A DNA stretch of 64,000 nt from Hyphomonadaceae bacterium (GTDB lineage: Bacteria; Pseudomonadota; Alphaproteobacteria; Caulobacterales; Hyphomonadaceae). The stretch lies in contig JANSYM010000006.1 of NCBI GenBank assembly GCA_024742355.1, forward strand, positions 1-64,000, read 5' to 3'. The position numbers and the translations under genes were made by a program. The first letter of the stretch is position 1; every line of letters begins with the position of its first letter. This document shows, in pieces, positions 17,127 through 25,725 of this stretch. The notes under the pieces are model-generated. The model worked only from the letters and a program-made list of their open reading frames with translations, did not search any database and had not been told where the DNA came from.

Positions 17127-17545
17127 AGCGGGCAGACGCCGCCTGCGGCGCGCATCTCTTCGCTGACGAGCTGATAATCGTCACCGGTGGAATCGAGTTG
17201 CTCGGCCGTGAATGTGTCGATCTCGCCAGATTCAATCTGGCTCTCAACATGTTGCGCAGCAGCTTCAACGCCGCGCTCGCCATCATTGCGCGCCGCGACC
17301 ATGGCATTGATCGCGTCCTTGTGCAGCGCTGTTTTTGCCGTATCTGCGACGATGGTCTTGGCATAGCAGGCGCAGAAACCGTTCAGATCGGTACCGGCTT
17401 CAACTGCAATGTCTTCCAAAATTCTGGTATCGCCGGAGATCAAATCGACGCAGAGGCCATTCAAGATCTTCTCATCTGGCGGTGCGCCCCAACAAGCCGT
17501 TAGCGTGCCTGCTGCAGCCAGAATTGCGAGCTGTTTGATCATCAT
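17123..17545 (-). CDS. Small lipoprotein of unknown function
   Basis: The 140-residue product begins MMIKQLAILAAAGTLTACWG, a lipoprotein signal with Cys18. The mature part contains several cysteines (in NGLCVDL, GFCACYAKT and GGVCPL) that could form disulfides in the periplasm. I recognise no family. GGGAG precedes the ATG at 17545 by 4 bases, preferred to an upstream in-frame start that would destroy the signal sequence. Monocistronic. Confidence 0.75.
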   Translation of the reverse strand: MMIKQLAILAAAGTLTACWGAPPDEKILNGLCVDLISGDTRILEDIAVEAGTDLNGFCACYAKTIVADTAKTALHKDAINAMVAARNDGERGVEAAAQHVESQIESGEIDTFTAEQLDSTGDDYQLVSEEMRAAGGVCPL

Positions 17546-17664
17546 GTTTCTCCCTCTCTTGCGCAGGGTCTGAGAAAATCGGACAAAAGGCAAGCGTATC
17601 AAGCGCGCGCCTGCTGACATGATTTGACAGGGCGCGCTGGCTATTCTGTTCGCAGGAGGATTCC

Positions 17665-18072
17665 ATGGCCAAGAAAACCGCACGTGAGAAACTCGCCACC
17701 GAAAAAAAGCTCAAGAAAGTGGTCATGGACAAGGCCTGGGGTGGTATTCGGGTCGGCGAAACCATGCTGGTTGTAACTCCGCTCATGGTCGATGCCTACA
17801 TTCGTGACATTCCGCATGGCGCCACACAGACCATCCCGGACATGCGCGACGCGCTTGCGGCTCAACAAGGCTGTGCCGGGACGTGTCCAATGTCGACATC
17901 GATCTTCGTCCGCATGGTTGCAGAGGCCGCCCTGGAGGACCTGGCGGAGGGCAAGCCTGTTTCAGAGGTCAGTCCTTTTTGGCGTATGATTACAAGCCAG
18001 GACAAGATGGCGAAGAAGCTGAATGTGGACCCGGCCTGGATCGACAAGCAACGGGCACTGGAAGCGAGCTGA
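17665..18072 (+). CDS. Conserved protein resembling the MGMT-like family
   Basis: A 135-residue soluble protein with a basic start (MAKKTAREKLATEKKLKK), then a winged-helix-like core: LVVTPLMVDAYIRDIPHGATQTIPDMRDALA and GCAGTCPMSTSIFVRMVAEAALEDLAEGK, ending FWRMITSQDKMAKK. This order (V-P-G-K-type loop, C-P-M-T, then a W-R helix) recalls small proteins annotated as MGMT family, although the canonical PCHR active site is absent. A DNA-repair role is therefore only a guess. AGGAGG precedes the ATG by 5 bases. Confidence 0.7.
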   Translation: MAKKTAREKLATEKKLKKVVMDKAWGGIRVGETMLVVTPLMVDAYIRDIPHGATQTIPDMRDALAAQQGCAGTCPMSTSIFVRMVAEAALEDLAEGKPVSEVSPFWRMITSQDKMAKKLNVDPAWIDKQRALEAS

Positions 18073-18097
18073 ACCCGTGACAGCTATTCGGGCTTCT

Positions 18098-19222
18098 CTA
18101 TTTTTCGCGATGAGATGCGATCAGGGACTCGTAGGATTCGAGAATACGCGTGTGAACCGATTCAGGGTCAAATCGATCTTCGCCGCTGCGTTCGAGTGCG
18201 CCCCGGCTTTTCTCTTCACGCAAGTCCGGCCGTTCGATGAAATCAAGTACGGCTTGCGTTAGCCCATCGACGTCTTCCACGGCGCAGAGCCGCCCGACCT
18301 GATCATCGACCAGTTCAGATACGCCGCCGCAATCGGTCGCAATCACCGGGCGCGAAGCACGAAACGCTTCAACAATCGAGATTGGCAGTGCTTCCCAGCG
18401 CGAGGTGAGCAAGAAAATGTCCGCCACTGAGAGATGCTCTGCAACGGTACTGATCGGTCCAAGAAAATGGATCTTGTCCTGAATACCCGCGGCCTCGGCC
18501 CAGCCATCGACATGGTCAGCCAGGTCCCCGCCGCCGGCGACCACGAACGCTGTGTCGGGATGCTTTTCAAGCACGCGTTTCGCAACATCGATCATCACGT
18601 CTATGCCTTTTTGACGTGCTAGGCGCGACGGGCTGAAGATCAAAGTCCCGCGACCGTCTTCGAGATAAGTCTGGCGCAAGTTCGCTTTCGTATCTTCGGA
18701 GATATCAGGTTGCGGCTTGATGCCGAGACCGAACACCTGGGTCTTGTCGCGGTCCACGCCATGCTCGATCAGCTCATCCAGAACCAGGCGGCTCGGCGAT
18801 GCCACTAGGTCGGCGCACCGGCGCGCGGTCCCGGCGGCACTCGGAATGCGGTTCGGCTCTGACCCGTGAAATGTCATGACGATAGGAATTTTCATGCCAA
18901 TCGCGGCGAGTTTTGCAACGAGTGCGGGCGCCGTCTCGTGAACATGAATCAGATCAAACCTACGCTGAGATAGCTGGCGGCGCAGCGCTAAAGCGTTCTT
19001 GAACAGCGAGAATGTGCGCGTAAACAAGTTCCCGTCAGTGTTTGAGACATTCTGCATGGAAAGAGGGATAAAGCGGTCGTGCGACGTTTCAATAAAGGCA
19101 CGTCGTGGCTCAGCCGCAAACACAACCTCATGCCCCTGATCGACCAGCCATTCGGACAGTTCGAGGACATGGATCTGGATGCCGCCCTTTCGGAAGTCGG
19201 TGCAGAATTGAAGGATATTCAC
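18098..19222 (-). CDS. Family 4 glycosyltransferase
   Basis: A 374-residue GT-B enzyme. The acceptor domain starts with LQFCTDFRKGGIQIHVLELSEWL; the donor domain shows the GT4 hallmark SPSRLARQKGIDVMIDVAKRVLE and the E-x7-E region EAFRASRPVIATDCGGVSELV. It should be cytosolic or membrane-associated and transfer a nucleotide-activated sugar to a surface glycan or lipid. It lies 23 bp downstream of asparagine synthase, in one operon. The substrate is unknown. Confidence 0.92.
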   Translation of the reverse strand: MNILQFCTDFRKGGIQIHVLELSEWLVDQGHEVVFAAEPRRAFIETSHDRFIPLSMQNVSNTDGNLFTRTFSLFKNALALRRQLSQRRFDLIHVHETAPALVAKLAAIGMKIPIVMTFHGSEPNRIPSAAGTARRCADLVASPSRLVLDELIEHGVDRDKTQVFGLGIKPQPDISEDTKANLRQTYLEDGRGTLIFSPSRLARQKGIDVMIDVAKRVLEKHPDTAFVVAGGGDLADHVDGWAEAAGIQDKIHFLGPISTVAEHLSVADIFLLTSRWEALPISIVEAFRASRPVIATDCGGVSELVDDQVGRLCAVEDVDGLTQAVLDFIERPDLREEKSRGALERSGEDRFDPESVHTRILESYESLIASHREK

Positions 19223-19245
19223 TGCGAGAAGTCTCCTGCCAAGCG

Positions 19246-21183
19246 CTAGGTGGGCGCCGATGGATAAGCGAGCGCGGGCTTTTTCCGCGTGCGGGCTTTC
19301 GGCACGCCATCTTCGCGAATACGCACATGCTCCATGAGGCGCGAGACGGACACATCATCTGCTTCATCGTCGAGGCAGACACGGCTCCAGACATCGAGAT
19401 GCAGCAGCCGCAGTTTCAGATCATCGCTTGCTTCTGCTCCAAGCCGGCGCAGCTGTGGACGGGACAGGCACAGCAAATCGCCCAGGCGAGATGTCTCGAA
19501 GAAAGCATCCGCAATCTCCAGGCGCTGAAACACTGTTGTCCAGAACCCGACCTTGATGCGTTGGCTCAGCTTTTTCGGCACATAGCGGTCCGCGACCGCC
19601 CGCACGACCCATTTGTCGCGGATGAAAGGATGCGCTTTTTCGAACACGAACGGTGAGGTCTTGAGCTTGTGGTGACCGGGCACGTTCACGCCGAACCGCG
19701 TCACGTCATTCCCCAGGAATGGGAACCGCGCTTCAATACTTGCCGCCATCCCCATTGTGTCATTGCGCAGCAACAAGGTGCGCAAATGGTAGTTCATGTA
19801 GTCCAGGGTCCAGCGGATTTTTGGGTCCTTGCTGGCATGCGCATGCTGAGCGATCGCTTCGCTGACATCATTCAGGTCATCGAGGATTTCCCGGCCGTTC
19901 ATGATATCGCGCACGGCAAAACTGTTTCCGGTCTGATCCGGATTTAGGATCGGGCCGATGCCAGGCAGGCTCCGCACGCCATTGCCAAGCGTGCGCTTGA
20001 TCGCATTATACGCATCGGTGATCTGCCGACGCCCGAGCCAGGGATAGCCGAGGAAGAGTTCATCTGATCCCTCTCCTGAAAGCAGGCCTTTCACACCGCG
20101 ATCGCGGGCAAGCTGCGCGATCATCATCAAGGGCGCGCAATTTGGGTGATAGGTGAACGGATACTCGTAATGCCGCATGACCTTCGGAATCGAGGTCACA
20201 AAATCCTGTTCTTCAATGTCAATCGCATGCAGGTCGAGGCCGAGATGATTGGCGAGGGCGCGCGCGGGTTCCGCTTCGCTCCAGCGCCCCTTCACATTGG
20301 CATGAAACAACTGGATATCAGATTGCTGACGTGCCGCCATCGAGACGATCAGCGAACTGTCGACACCGCCGCTGCAAAAGGCGCCAACCTTGGCGTCGGC
20401 AAACGCATGGTCGGCGACAGATTGCAGCATCAGCTCTTCGAACCGATCCGCCACCTGGTTCGCTGACAGGCCTTGCAGCTCGGCATTCATATCCGGGTCG
20501 ATCAGGTCTGATACCCGGAAGAATTTCCGCACCCTCGCCCGTTCACCCCGCTTGACCTGAAGCATGTCGCCCGGCGCAAGACTGATCACATTCTGGTAGA
20601 AAGTTCGGCCCTTCGTCGGCCCACCAAACTTCATCAGGTAGGCATGCACGGATGAGCCATCTGGCTGCAACGCCATCCACGGTCGAAACGCCTTGATCTC
20701 TGATGCGAACAGGAAGCGCGCTTGGTCCTCGACATAGAAAAGCGGCTTCATGCCCATCCGGTCACGTGCCAGTGTCAGGAGCCCGGATTGTCGATCATAG
20801 AATCCAAACGCGAACATCCCGTTCAGGCGCGGCAGCGCTTTCTCGGGGCCGACGGCGATCAGCAATTGCAGCAGAACTTCCGTATCTGACGTCGTCACGA
20901 ACGTGCGACCCGAAGATTCCAGTTCGGCTTTCAGGGCCCGGAAATTGTAGATTTCGCCGTTAAAGACGATGCAATAGCGCCCGGTTTCGTCCCAGAAGGG
21001 CTGGTTGGAGCGGGCGTGTGTGTCGACCAGCGACAGGCGCGTATGGGCGAGTCCCAGTCCAGGTTCAGTATGCGTGACGCTGGCATCAGGGCCACGATGT
21101 GAAATACTGGCAGCGCTTTGTCTGAGTTTTTGCTCTTCTGGAGCGCCGTTCGATGTTTCGAGCACGCCAAAAATGCCACACAT
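19246..21183 (-). CDS. asnB: Asparagine synthase (glutamine-hydrolysing)
   Basis: The 645-residue protein starts MCGIFGV, so Cys2 is the N-terminal glutaminase nucleophile after Met removal; this sets the start at 21183 with GAGGGG upstream. The first 210 residues form the Ntn glutaminase domain (SHRGPDA, FNGEIYNF); the synthetase domain carries the PP-loop SGGVDSS (271-277). The canonical product is asparagine, but homologues in glycosyltransferase operons often amidate sugars, and this one is followed by a GT4 gene. Both roles remain open. Confidence 0.93.
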   Translation of the reverse strand: MCGIFGVLETSNGAPEEQKLRQSAASISHRGPDASVTHTEPGLGLAHTRLSLVDTHARSNQPFWDETGRYCIVFNGEIYNFRALKAELESSGRTFVTTSDTEVLLQLLIAVGPEKALPRLNGMFAFGFYDRQSGLLTLARDRMGMKPLFYVEDQARFLFASEIKAFRPWMALQPDGSSVHAYLMKFGGPTKGRTFYQNVISLAPGDMLQVKRGERARVRKFFRVSDLIDPDMNAELQGLSANQVADRFEELMLQSVADHAFADAKVGAFCSGGVDSSLIVSMAARQQSDIQLFHANVKGRWSEAEPARALANHLGLDLHAIDIEEQDFVTSIPKVMRHYEYPFTYHPNCAPLMMIAQLARDRGVKGLLSGEGSDELFLGYPWLGRRQITDAYNAIKRTLGNGVRSLPGIGPILNPDQTGNSFAVRDIMNGREILDDLNDVSEAIAQHAHASKDPKIRWTLDYMNYHLRTLLLRNDTMGMAASIEARFPFLGNDVTRFGVNVPGHHKLKTSPFVFEKAHPFIRDKWVVRAVADRYVPKKLSQRIKVGFWTTVFQRLEIADAFFETSRLGDLLCLSRPQLRRLGAEASDDLKLRLLHLDVWSRVCLDDEADDVSVSRLMEHVRIREDGVPKARTRKKPALAYPSAPT

Positions 21184-21430
21184 AACAGTCCCCTCAAACA
21201 CTCACGTTTGGCCGTGAATCGCACAGCAGCCGCTACAATCAGCTCTTGCAACAGGCATTATTCAATAAGCATGCATGTCGTGTGCCAGTAAACACTGGGC
21301 CAAACAGGGCTCAAAAACAAGAATAATGCATCAGCGAACACCTCGTGCACTGGTATTGAGAAAGTGTCCTGTTTTGCGTGTCGATTTACTGCGCGCGCCC
21401 CGCCGTCCAGCGGGTCGGGTCGCGCGCAGA
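21184..21430. other. Gene-free spacer upstream of asnB
   Basis: About 250 bp between asnB (reading left) and the hsp20 terminator. It is more AT-rich than its surroundings and should carry the asnB promoter on the minus strand, but I could not find a convincing -35/-10 pair. I see no RNA gene or repeat in it. Confidence 0.5.
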
Positions 21431-21464
21431 AAAAAGGCCCCGGAACCGAACGGTCCGGGGCCTT
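21431..21464 (-). terminator. Intrinsic terminator of hsp20
   Basis: AAGGCCCCGGA (21434-21444) pairs with TCCGGGGCCTT (21454-21464). On the minus strand the stem is followed by TTTCT, ending hsp20 transcription 27 bp after its stop. Confidence 0.85.
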
Positions 21465-21490
21465 GCTTTTCTGGCAATCAAACGCCGCGC

Positions 21491-21970
21491 CTAAGCGGCG
21501 TCAGCGCTGCCTTCGATCAATTTCGGTTTGCCGCCTTTTTTCGGGGCACCAATCTCGATCTTGCGGGGTTTCTTGGCTTCGGGCAGCTCGCGTACGAGCT
21601 CGACGCGAAGCAGCCCATTGCGCAATTCGGCGCCGGTCACGACAACGTGATCGGCGAGCTGGAAGCGGCGCAGGAAGCCACGCTCAGCAATGCCGCGATG
21701 CAGGAACTGGCGCTCTTCTTCGCCATCTTCTGGCGGTGTCTTGCGGCCGGCGACGGTCAACAGGCCGTCCTTGGTTTCAATGTCGAGATCGTCTTCGCCA
21801 AAGCCGGCAACGGCGATCTCAATGGCAAACTCGTCATCGGCCACACGTTCGATGTTATAAGGCGGATAGCCTTGTGCGCCGTCCAGGCGGGCGGCGCTGT
21901 CAATCATGTTGGCCATGCGGTCAAAGCCAACCATTGTGCGATAAAGGGGGGTCAGATCAATCGTACTCAT
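21491..21970 (-). CDS. Small heat-shock protein, Hsp20 family
   Basis: The 159-residue chaperone starts MSTIDLTPLYRTMVGFDRM, as in alphaproteobacterial class A IbpA-like proteins, with the alpha-crystallin domain at about 38-130 (YNIERVADDEFAIEIAVAGF, then GIAERGFLRRFQLAD and the LRNGLLRVEL strand). The C-terminal anchoring I-x-I motif is present as KIEIG. It holds unfolding proteins for refolding by DnaK. The 5' UTR contains a ROSE-like hairpin masking the AAGGA site, and a heat-shock promoter lies about 150 bp upstream, so induction should be both transcriptional and translational. Confidence 0.95.
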   Translation of the reverse strand: MSTIDLTPLYRTMVGFDRMANMIDSAARLDGAQGYPPYNIERVADDEFAIEIAVAGFGEDDLDIETKDGLLTVAGRKTPPEDGEEERQFLHRGIAERGFLRRFQLADHVVVTGAELRNGLLRVELVRELPEAKKPRKIEIGAPKKGGKPKLIEGSADAA

Positions 21971-21975
21971 TGTAA

Positions 21976-22024
21976 CAGTCCTTTCACGAGCAACTGTGAT
22001 CCGCGGCGATCTTGCAAAGCCGCG
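21976..22024 (-). ncRNA. ROSE-like RNA thermometer in the hsp20 5' UTR
   Basis: In the minus-strand leader, CAGUUGCU (21989-21996) folds on AGGACUG (21976-21982) with a 6-base loop, one bulged U and a G-G mismatch. This is the ROSE signature, UUGCU opposite the AGGA ribosome site. A second stem, CGCGGC/GCCGCG (22019-22024 with 22002-22007), stands just upstream, as in multi-hairpin ROSE elements. The ATG is 8 bases after AAGGA. ROSE elements are known in hsp20 leaders of rhizobia; the assignment here is by eye. Confidence 0.65.
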
Positions 22025-22118
22025 AAAATTGAGGTTCGAAACTCTCTGTTGATCCAGCCCGACCATCGGCGCTGGCAGAAAATTCCGTCGCAACCTGCTT
22101 GGCAGCGTCGCGACACAA

Positions 22119-22150
22119 GCTATGTGGAAACGCCACAGACGTGATTCAAG
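22119..22150 (-). promoter_or_regulatory. RpoH-type heat-shock promoter for hsp20
   Basis: Minus strand CTTGAA (22145-22150), 17-bp spacer, then CCACATAGC (22119-22127), close to the sigma-32 pattern CTTGAAA-N-CCCCATNT. The start site would be near 22112, giving a leader of about 140 nucleotides that includes the ROSE-like element. Confidence 0.5.
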
Positions 22151-22167
22151 CCCTTTTCAGGAGTCAG

Positions 22168-23097
22168 ATGATGAAGACCCAATTTTTCCTCGGTGCCGCA
22201 GTGTTCGCGATTGCAGCCTGTTCCGGAAGCAGCGACGCGCCCGCAGCGACGATCGAGGCGGAAACACCACCCGTTGTTGAAGAAGTCGAGACCGGTCCGC
22301 TGTCGCTGGCAGATGCCGTCGGTGGCGACTGGCGCAGCGATGAGGAAAAAGCCCGCGATGCCTGGCGCAACCCCGCTGAAACCCTCGAATTCTTCGAAAT
22401 TGAACCGAGCGAGACCGTCATCGAAATCTGGCCGGGTGGCGGGTGGTACACAAATGTCCTCGCCCCATACCTGGCGTCAGGCGACGGCACGCTGGTCGCG
22501 GCGGTCTGGGACACGAATGTCTTCGAAGGCGATCGCCTGGCGCGGATTGAACAGCGCATTGCCGACTTCAAGGCCGTTTACGAAGCCGATGCCGAATTGT
22601 TCGGTGAGCTGGAATATTCCGCTTTCTCAGCCCAGTCCGGACCTCTGGCAGCTGAAGACAGCATCGACACCATTCTGACCTTCCGCAATGTCCACAACTG
22701 GATGGGCGGCGATTATACCGCGAAGTTCTTCACCGACGCATACGCGGCCCTGAAACCAGGCGGCGTGCTCGGCGTGGTTGAGCACCGGCTTCCGTCAAGC
22801 GCGGAGCAAAATCCGCGCGCGGCAACGGGTTATGTGCATGAAGATTTCGTCAAAGCTCTGGCCGCATCGGCTGGCTTTGAGTTTGTTGAGGCGAGCGAAA
22901 TCAACGCCAATCCCATGGACACTGCCGATCACCCGTTTGGCGTCTGGACGTTGCCGCCGGTCAGCCGCACGTCCGATCGCGACGGCAATACACCCGACGG
23001 ATTCGATGCTGCAATCTATGCCGAGATCGGTGAGTCGGATCGCATGACCCTGAAATTCGTGAAGCCGGAACCTGCGTCCTCAGAACCGGTCGAGTAA
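22168..23097 (+). CDS. Lipoprotein with a SAM-methyltransferase-like domain
   Basis: A 309-residue protein. The N-terminus MMKTQFFLGAAVFAIAACSGS is a lipoprotein signal with Cys18. The rest is a class I methyltransferase-like fold of the COG4798 type: VIEIWPGGGWYTNVLAPYLA corresponds to the SAM motif, followed by DTILTFRNVHNWMG and LKPGGVLGVVEHR. SAM is not expected in the periplasm, so either the domain has another ligand or the lipoprotein call is wrong. AGGAG precedes two tandem ATGs (22168 and 22171). It ends 18 bp inside the convergent TIGR02302 gene. Confidence 0.85.
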   Translation: MMKTQFFLGAAVFAIAACSGSSDAPAATIEAETPPVVEEVETGPLSLADAVGGDWRSDEEKARDAWRNPAETLEFFEIEPSETVIEIWPGGGWYTNVLAPYLASGDGTLVAAVWDTNVFEGDRLARIEQRIADFKAVYEADAELFGELEYSAFSAQSGPLAAEDSIDTILTFRNVHNWMGGDYTAKFFTDAYAALKPGGVLGVVEHRLPSSAEQNPRAATGYVHEDFVKALAASAGFEFVEASEINANPMDTADHPFGVWTLPPVSRTSDRDGNTPDGFDAAIYAEIGESDRMTLKFVKPEPASSEPVE

Positions 23098-25725
23098 GCG
23101 CCGCAAATATTCACGTTCTTCTTCGTCGACCGCTTCATCATAGCGGCGACGAAGTTCGTCCAGGATGTCCTTGGCGCGCTGGCGCTCGGCTTCGTCCGGG
23201 ATGTCGACACTGTTGCTGTCATCGACGGCGCCATTGATGGCATTCCCGAACGGGTCGGCTGAACCGGCTCCCTGGGCATTCTGATCACCCAGGCGGTCGG
23301 CGCGGGCCTCATCCAGGTCTTCGGCCAATCCTTCTGCGAGTTCACGCAATTGACGGGTGGCCTGCTCCTGGTTGCGAATGGCCAGGCGTTCATTGCCATC
23401 GTCGAGCGCATTGCCCGCGCGGCGCTGCGAGCGTTCGATCGCTTCCAGGGTGTCTTCGTCAAGCAATCCACCTGCGCCCTCACCTTCGCCATCTTCGCCG
23501 GTGCCAATCTGAGTCTCAGCGAGTTCCTCGATGCGATCGGCCAGTTCGTCCTGACGGTCAGCCAGGGAACCACCATCTTCCCCGTCTTCGCCATCAGGGA
23601 TCTGGCCTTCGCCCTCCTGAAACTCACCATTTGCTCCCGGCTGATTTTCTCCGAAGGGTTGGTCACCGAATTCACCGCGCTCACCGCGCTGCTCAGCCAG
23701 GGTCTCATCGTTCAGCTCACGTTGTTCGCGCAGCAGGTCGGAGAGCTCCCGCATGGTTTCGGTCATCTCCCGCTCTTCTTCGGGGAGGTCTTCATCATTC
23801 TCGTTCTCGCCCTGCTCACCCGGCAATCCCGGGAAGCCGTCGCTGCCGCCGCCCTGCCCCTGCTGGAATTCGAGATTCTCGAGCATGTTGGTGATATCCG
23901 CCAGCAATTGCCGCGCCTGATCGCTGGCACCGGTCTCTGTCAGGTCTTCGAGCGCATCCAGCATGTCAGAGAAGCCCTGACCACCAAGCCCGGACCCACT
24001 CGGTCCTTCTGCGCTGTCTTCACTGCTTGGTGGCGCTTCCAGCCCATTGGCCAGGGCCTCTGCCATCTTCGCGGCAATATAGCGTTGAGCGGCGTCCTTG
24101 AAGGCCTCCACCAGACGCGCAATCTCTTCTTCACTGGCGCCGTCACGCAAAGCGTCTTCAAGCGCTTTCTTGGCCGCCATCAAAGCCGCATAGGCGTCTG
24201 CGGCTGACCCATACTCCGCCCGCAGCGCGAGCGACCAGAGCAAAGGCTCGGTCGCCTTGGCTTCGTCGGTCGTGGTCGAGGCTTCCAGGGCGTATCGCGC
24301 CGTGGTCAGCCCGGAATAGACCAGCACATCCTTGAAATAACGCGGCGCTTCATAGGTCACCGCTTCAAGCATCACTGCCCCGCGCTGCACACCTTGCGGC
24401 GCATGGGTCAGGCGCTGCGTGGCAGACAGATAGTAGGCGCCCGCTTGCGTGGAATCCGGAACGTAGTCAGCCTCAACATAAGGCGCATCTTCGCGCAGCA
24501 CCGTCACCCGGACATCCTGAATGGCCTTGGCGAGCGGTTGTAGCAGGAGTTTTTCCGGCAGCTTGAAGACGTGCGGCTCGCTATAGCCGACCTGTCCTGC
24601 CCCATCCGTCGCCTTCAGGCGAATCTCAACCCGCGCACCGGCCCAGCGGTTTCGCGTGAGGTCAATCTTGGACTCGTCTTCAAGCTCGCGCGGATTGATG
24701 GCACCAAGTTCCATCGCCACCAGGTCGGGCTCGCGGTCGCTGCCTTCGGGCTTGATAGCAAGCTCGAGCTTGGCGATGCCGTAATCATCGCTGGCAGTCC
24801 AGCTGAACTCCGTGCGGTCACCGGCGCCGAGCACAGGCAGTTCGACAAATTGTGCGACCGGCGGCGTATCCGGCGAGGTCTGCACGCGCCAGGCCTTGCG
24901 CTCGCCCCACCAGCGCACGGAGATATGGCTGTCGGCAGAAATCTCGGCGGTCGCTTCGAAGGCATTGTCCGGCGTCGCCTCGAATTTTGTCGTGCGACGT
25001 CCGTCATTTGAGATGACACGAAGCTTGGGCGTCGACGGCGCCTGCACGCGCAGCGTTATGACAGAGCCCTGCGGCACGCGGACCTGGCTCTGATCGTCTT
25101 TCAGGAAGATCGGTGCGCGTCCGGTGTGCTCCGGCGGCGTGATCCAGGCTTCGATGCGGATATTCTCGCCCCCGAACAGACTGCCATAATCCGGGTCCAG
25201 GGCACTTGAGAGGCGCTGATAATTGTTGCCCCAGCCGAGTGCGAACAAGGCGACGATCATGGCCGGCAGCACGTAACGCAGGCGTAGCGGATCGATCTGC
25301 TCCCAGATGGCTGAGAAGCCTGGCACCGTCAGCCGCCGCGCTTCGTCCGTCAGGCGGTTTTCATGCGCGCGCCACAATTGCACGCCGACGGTTTCGGGGC
25401 GTGCCGGACGATCCATCAATGATGCCAGCGGTCGCATCTCCGATTGGCGGTCCAGCGCATCAATGGCTTCGCGCCGGTCCGGGCGGCGATACCGGCGGAT
25501 CCCGCGCAGCAGGGCGATCAGCGATCCGACCAGGAAGATCAGAGTGGCCAGGGCGCCGAGCCGCGCCGGCGTCTGTTCGAACACACCAAACAAGGCGGCG
25601 CTGACAAACACGCTCAGCAGAACAATAAACGGCCACCAGGCTTTCCACAGCGCAATGTCCCGAAGCCGCCGGAAGGTCCGGCCGATCAGGCTGGTTGTGC
25701 CAGGAATGCGGTTCAGGTCAGCCAA
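23080..25725 (-). CDS. TIGR02302 / DUF4175 family membrane protein
   Basis: The 881-residue protein has two N-terminal spans (about 33-50 and 56-74), a third near 150-165, an Ig-like periplasmic region (about 180-420) and a very long Gln/Glu/Gly-rich, partly coiled C-terminal half (about 500-850) with many acidic runs. Length and order match the alphaproteobacterial TIGR02302 family, whose function is not known. It begins with TTG inside the end of lysA (13-bp overlap, GGAG 11 bases upstream); the next Met would remove the first spans. Its place after argH-lptM-lysA is conserved. Confidence 0.9.
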   Translation of the reverse strand: MADLNRIPGTTSLIGRTFRRLRDIALWKAWWPFIVLLSVFVSAALFGVFEQTPARLGALATLIFLVGSLIALLRGIRRYRRPDRREAIDALDRQSEMRPLASLMDRPARPETVGVQLWRAHENRLTDEARRLTVPGFSAIWEQIDPLRLRYVLPAMIVALFALGWGNNYQRLSSALDPDYGSLFGGENIRIEAWITPPEHTGRAPIFLKDDQSQVRVPQGSVITLRVQAPSTPKLRVISNDGRRTTKFEATPDNAFEATAEISADSHISVRWWGERKAWRVQTSPDTPPVAQFVELPVLGAGDRTEFSWTASDDYGIAKLELAIKPEGSDREPDLVAMELGAINPRELEDESKIDLTRNRWAGARVEIRLKATDGAGQVGYSEPHVFKLPEKLLLQPLAKAIQDVRVTVLREDAPYVEADYVPDSTQAGAYYLSATQRLTHAPQGVQRGAVMLEAVTYEAPRYFKDVLVYSGLTTARYALEASTTTDEAKATEPLLWSLALRAEYGSAADAYAALMAAKKALEDALRDGASEEEIARLVEAFKDAAQRYIAAKMAEALANGLEAPPSSEDSAEGPSGSGLGGQGFSDMLDALEDLTETGASDQARQLLADITNMLENLEFQQGQGGGSDGFPGLPGEQGENENDEDLPEEEREMTETMRELSDLLREQRELNDETLAEQRGERGEFGDQPFGENQPGANGEFQEGEGQIPDGEDGEDGGSLADRQDELADRIEELAETQIGTGEDGEGEGAGGLLDEDTLEAIERSQRRAGNALDDGNERLAIRNQEQATRQLRELAEGLAEDLDEARADRLGDQNAQGAGSADPFGNAINGAVDDSNSVDIPDEAERQRAKDILDELRRRYDEAVDEEEREYLRRLLDRF

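Noticed and set aside
21275-22144. Long plus-strand frame across hsp20
   Set aside because: It crosses the hsp20 terminator and ROSE-like leader; only the minus strand gives a known protein.
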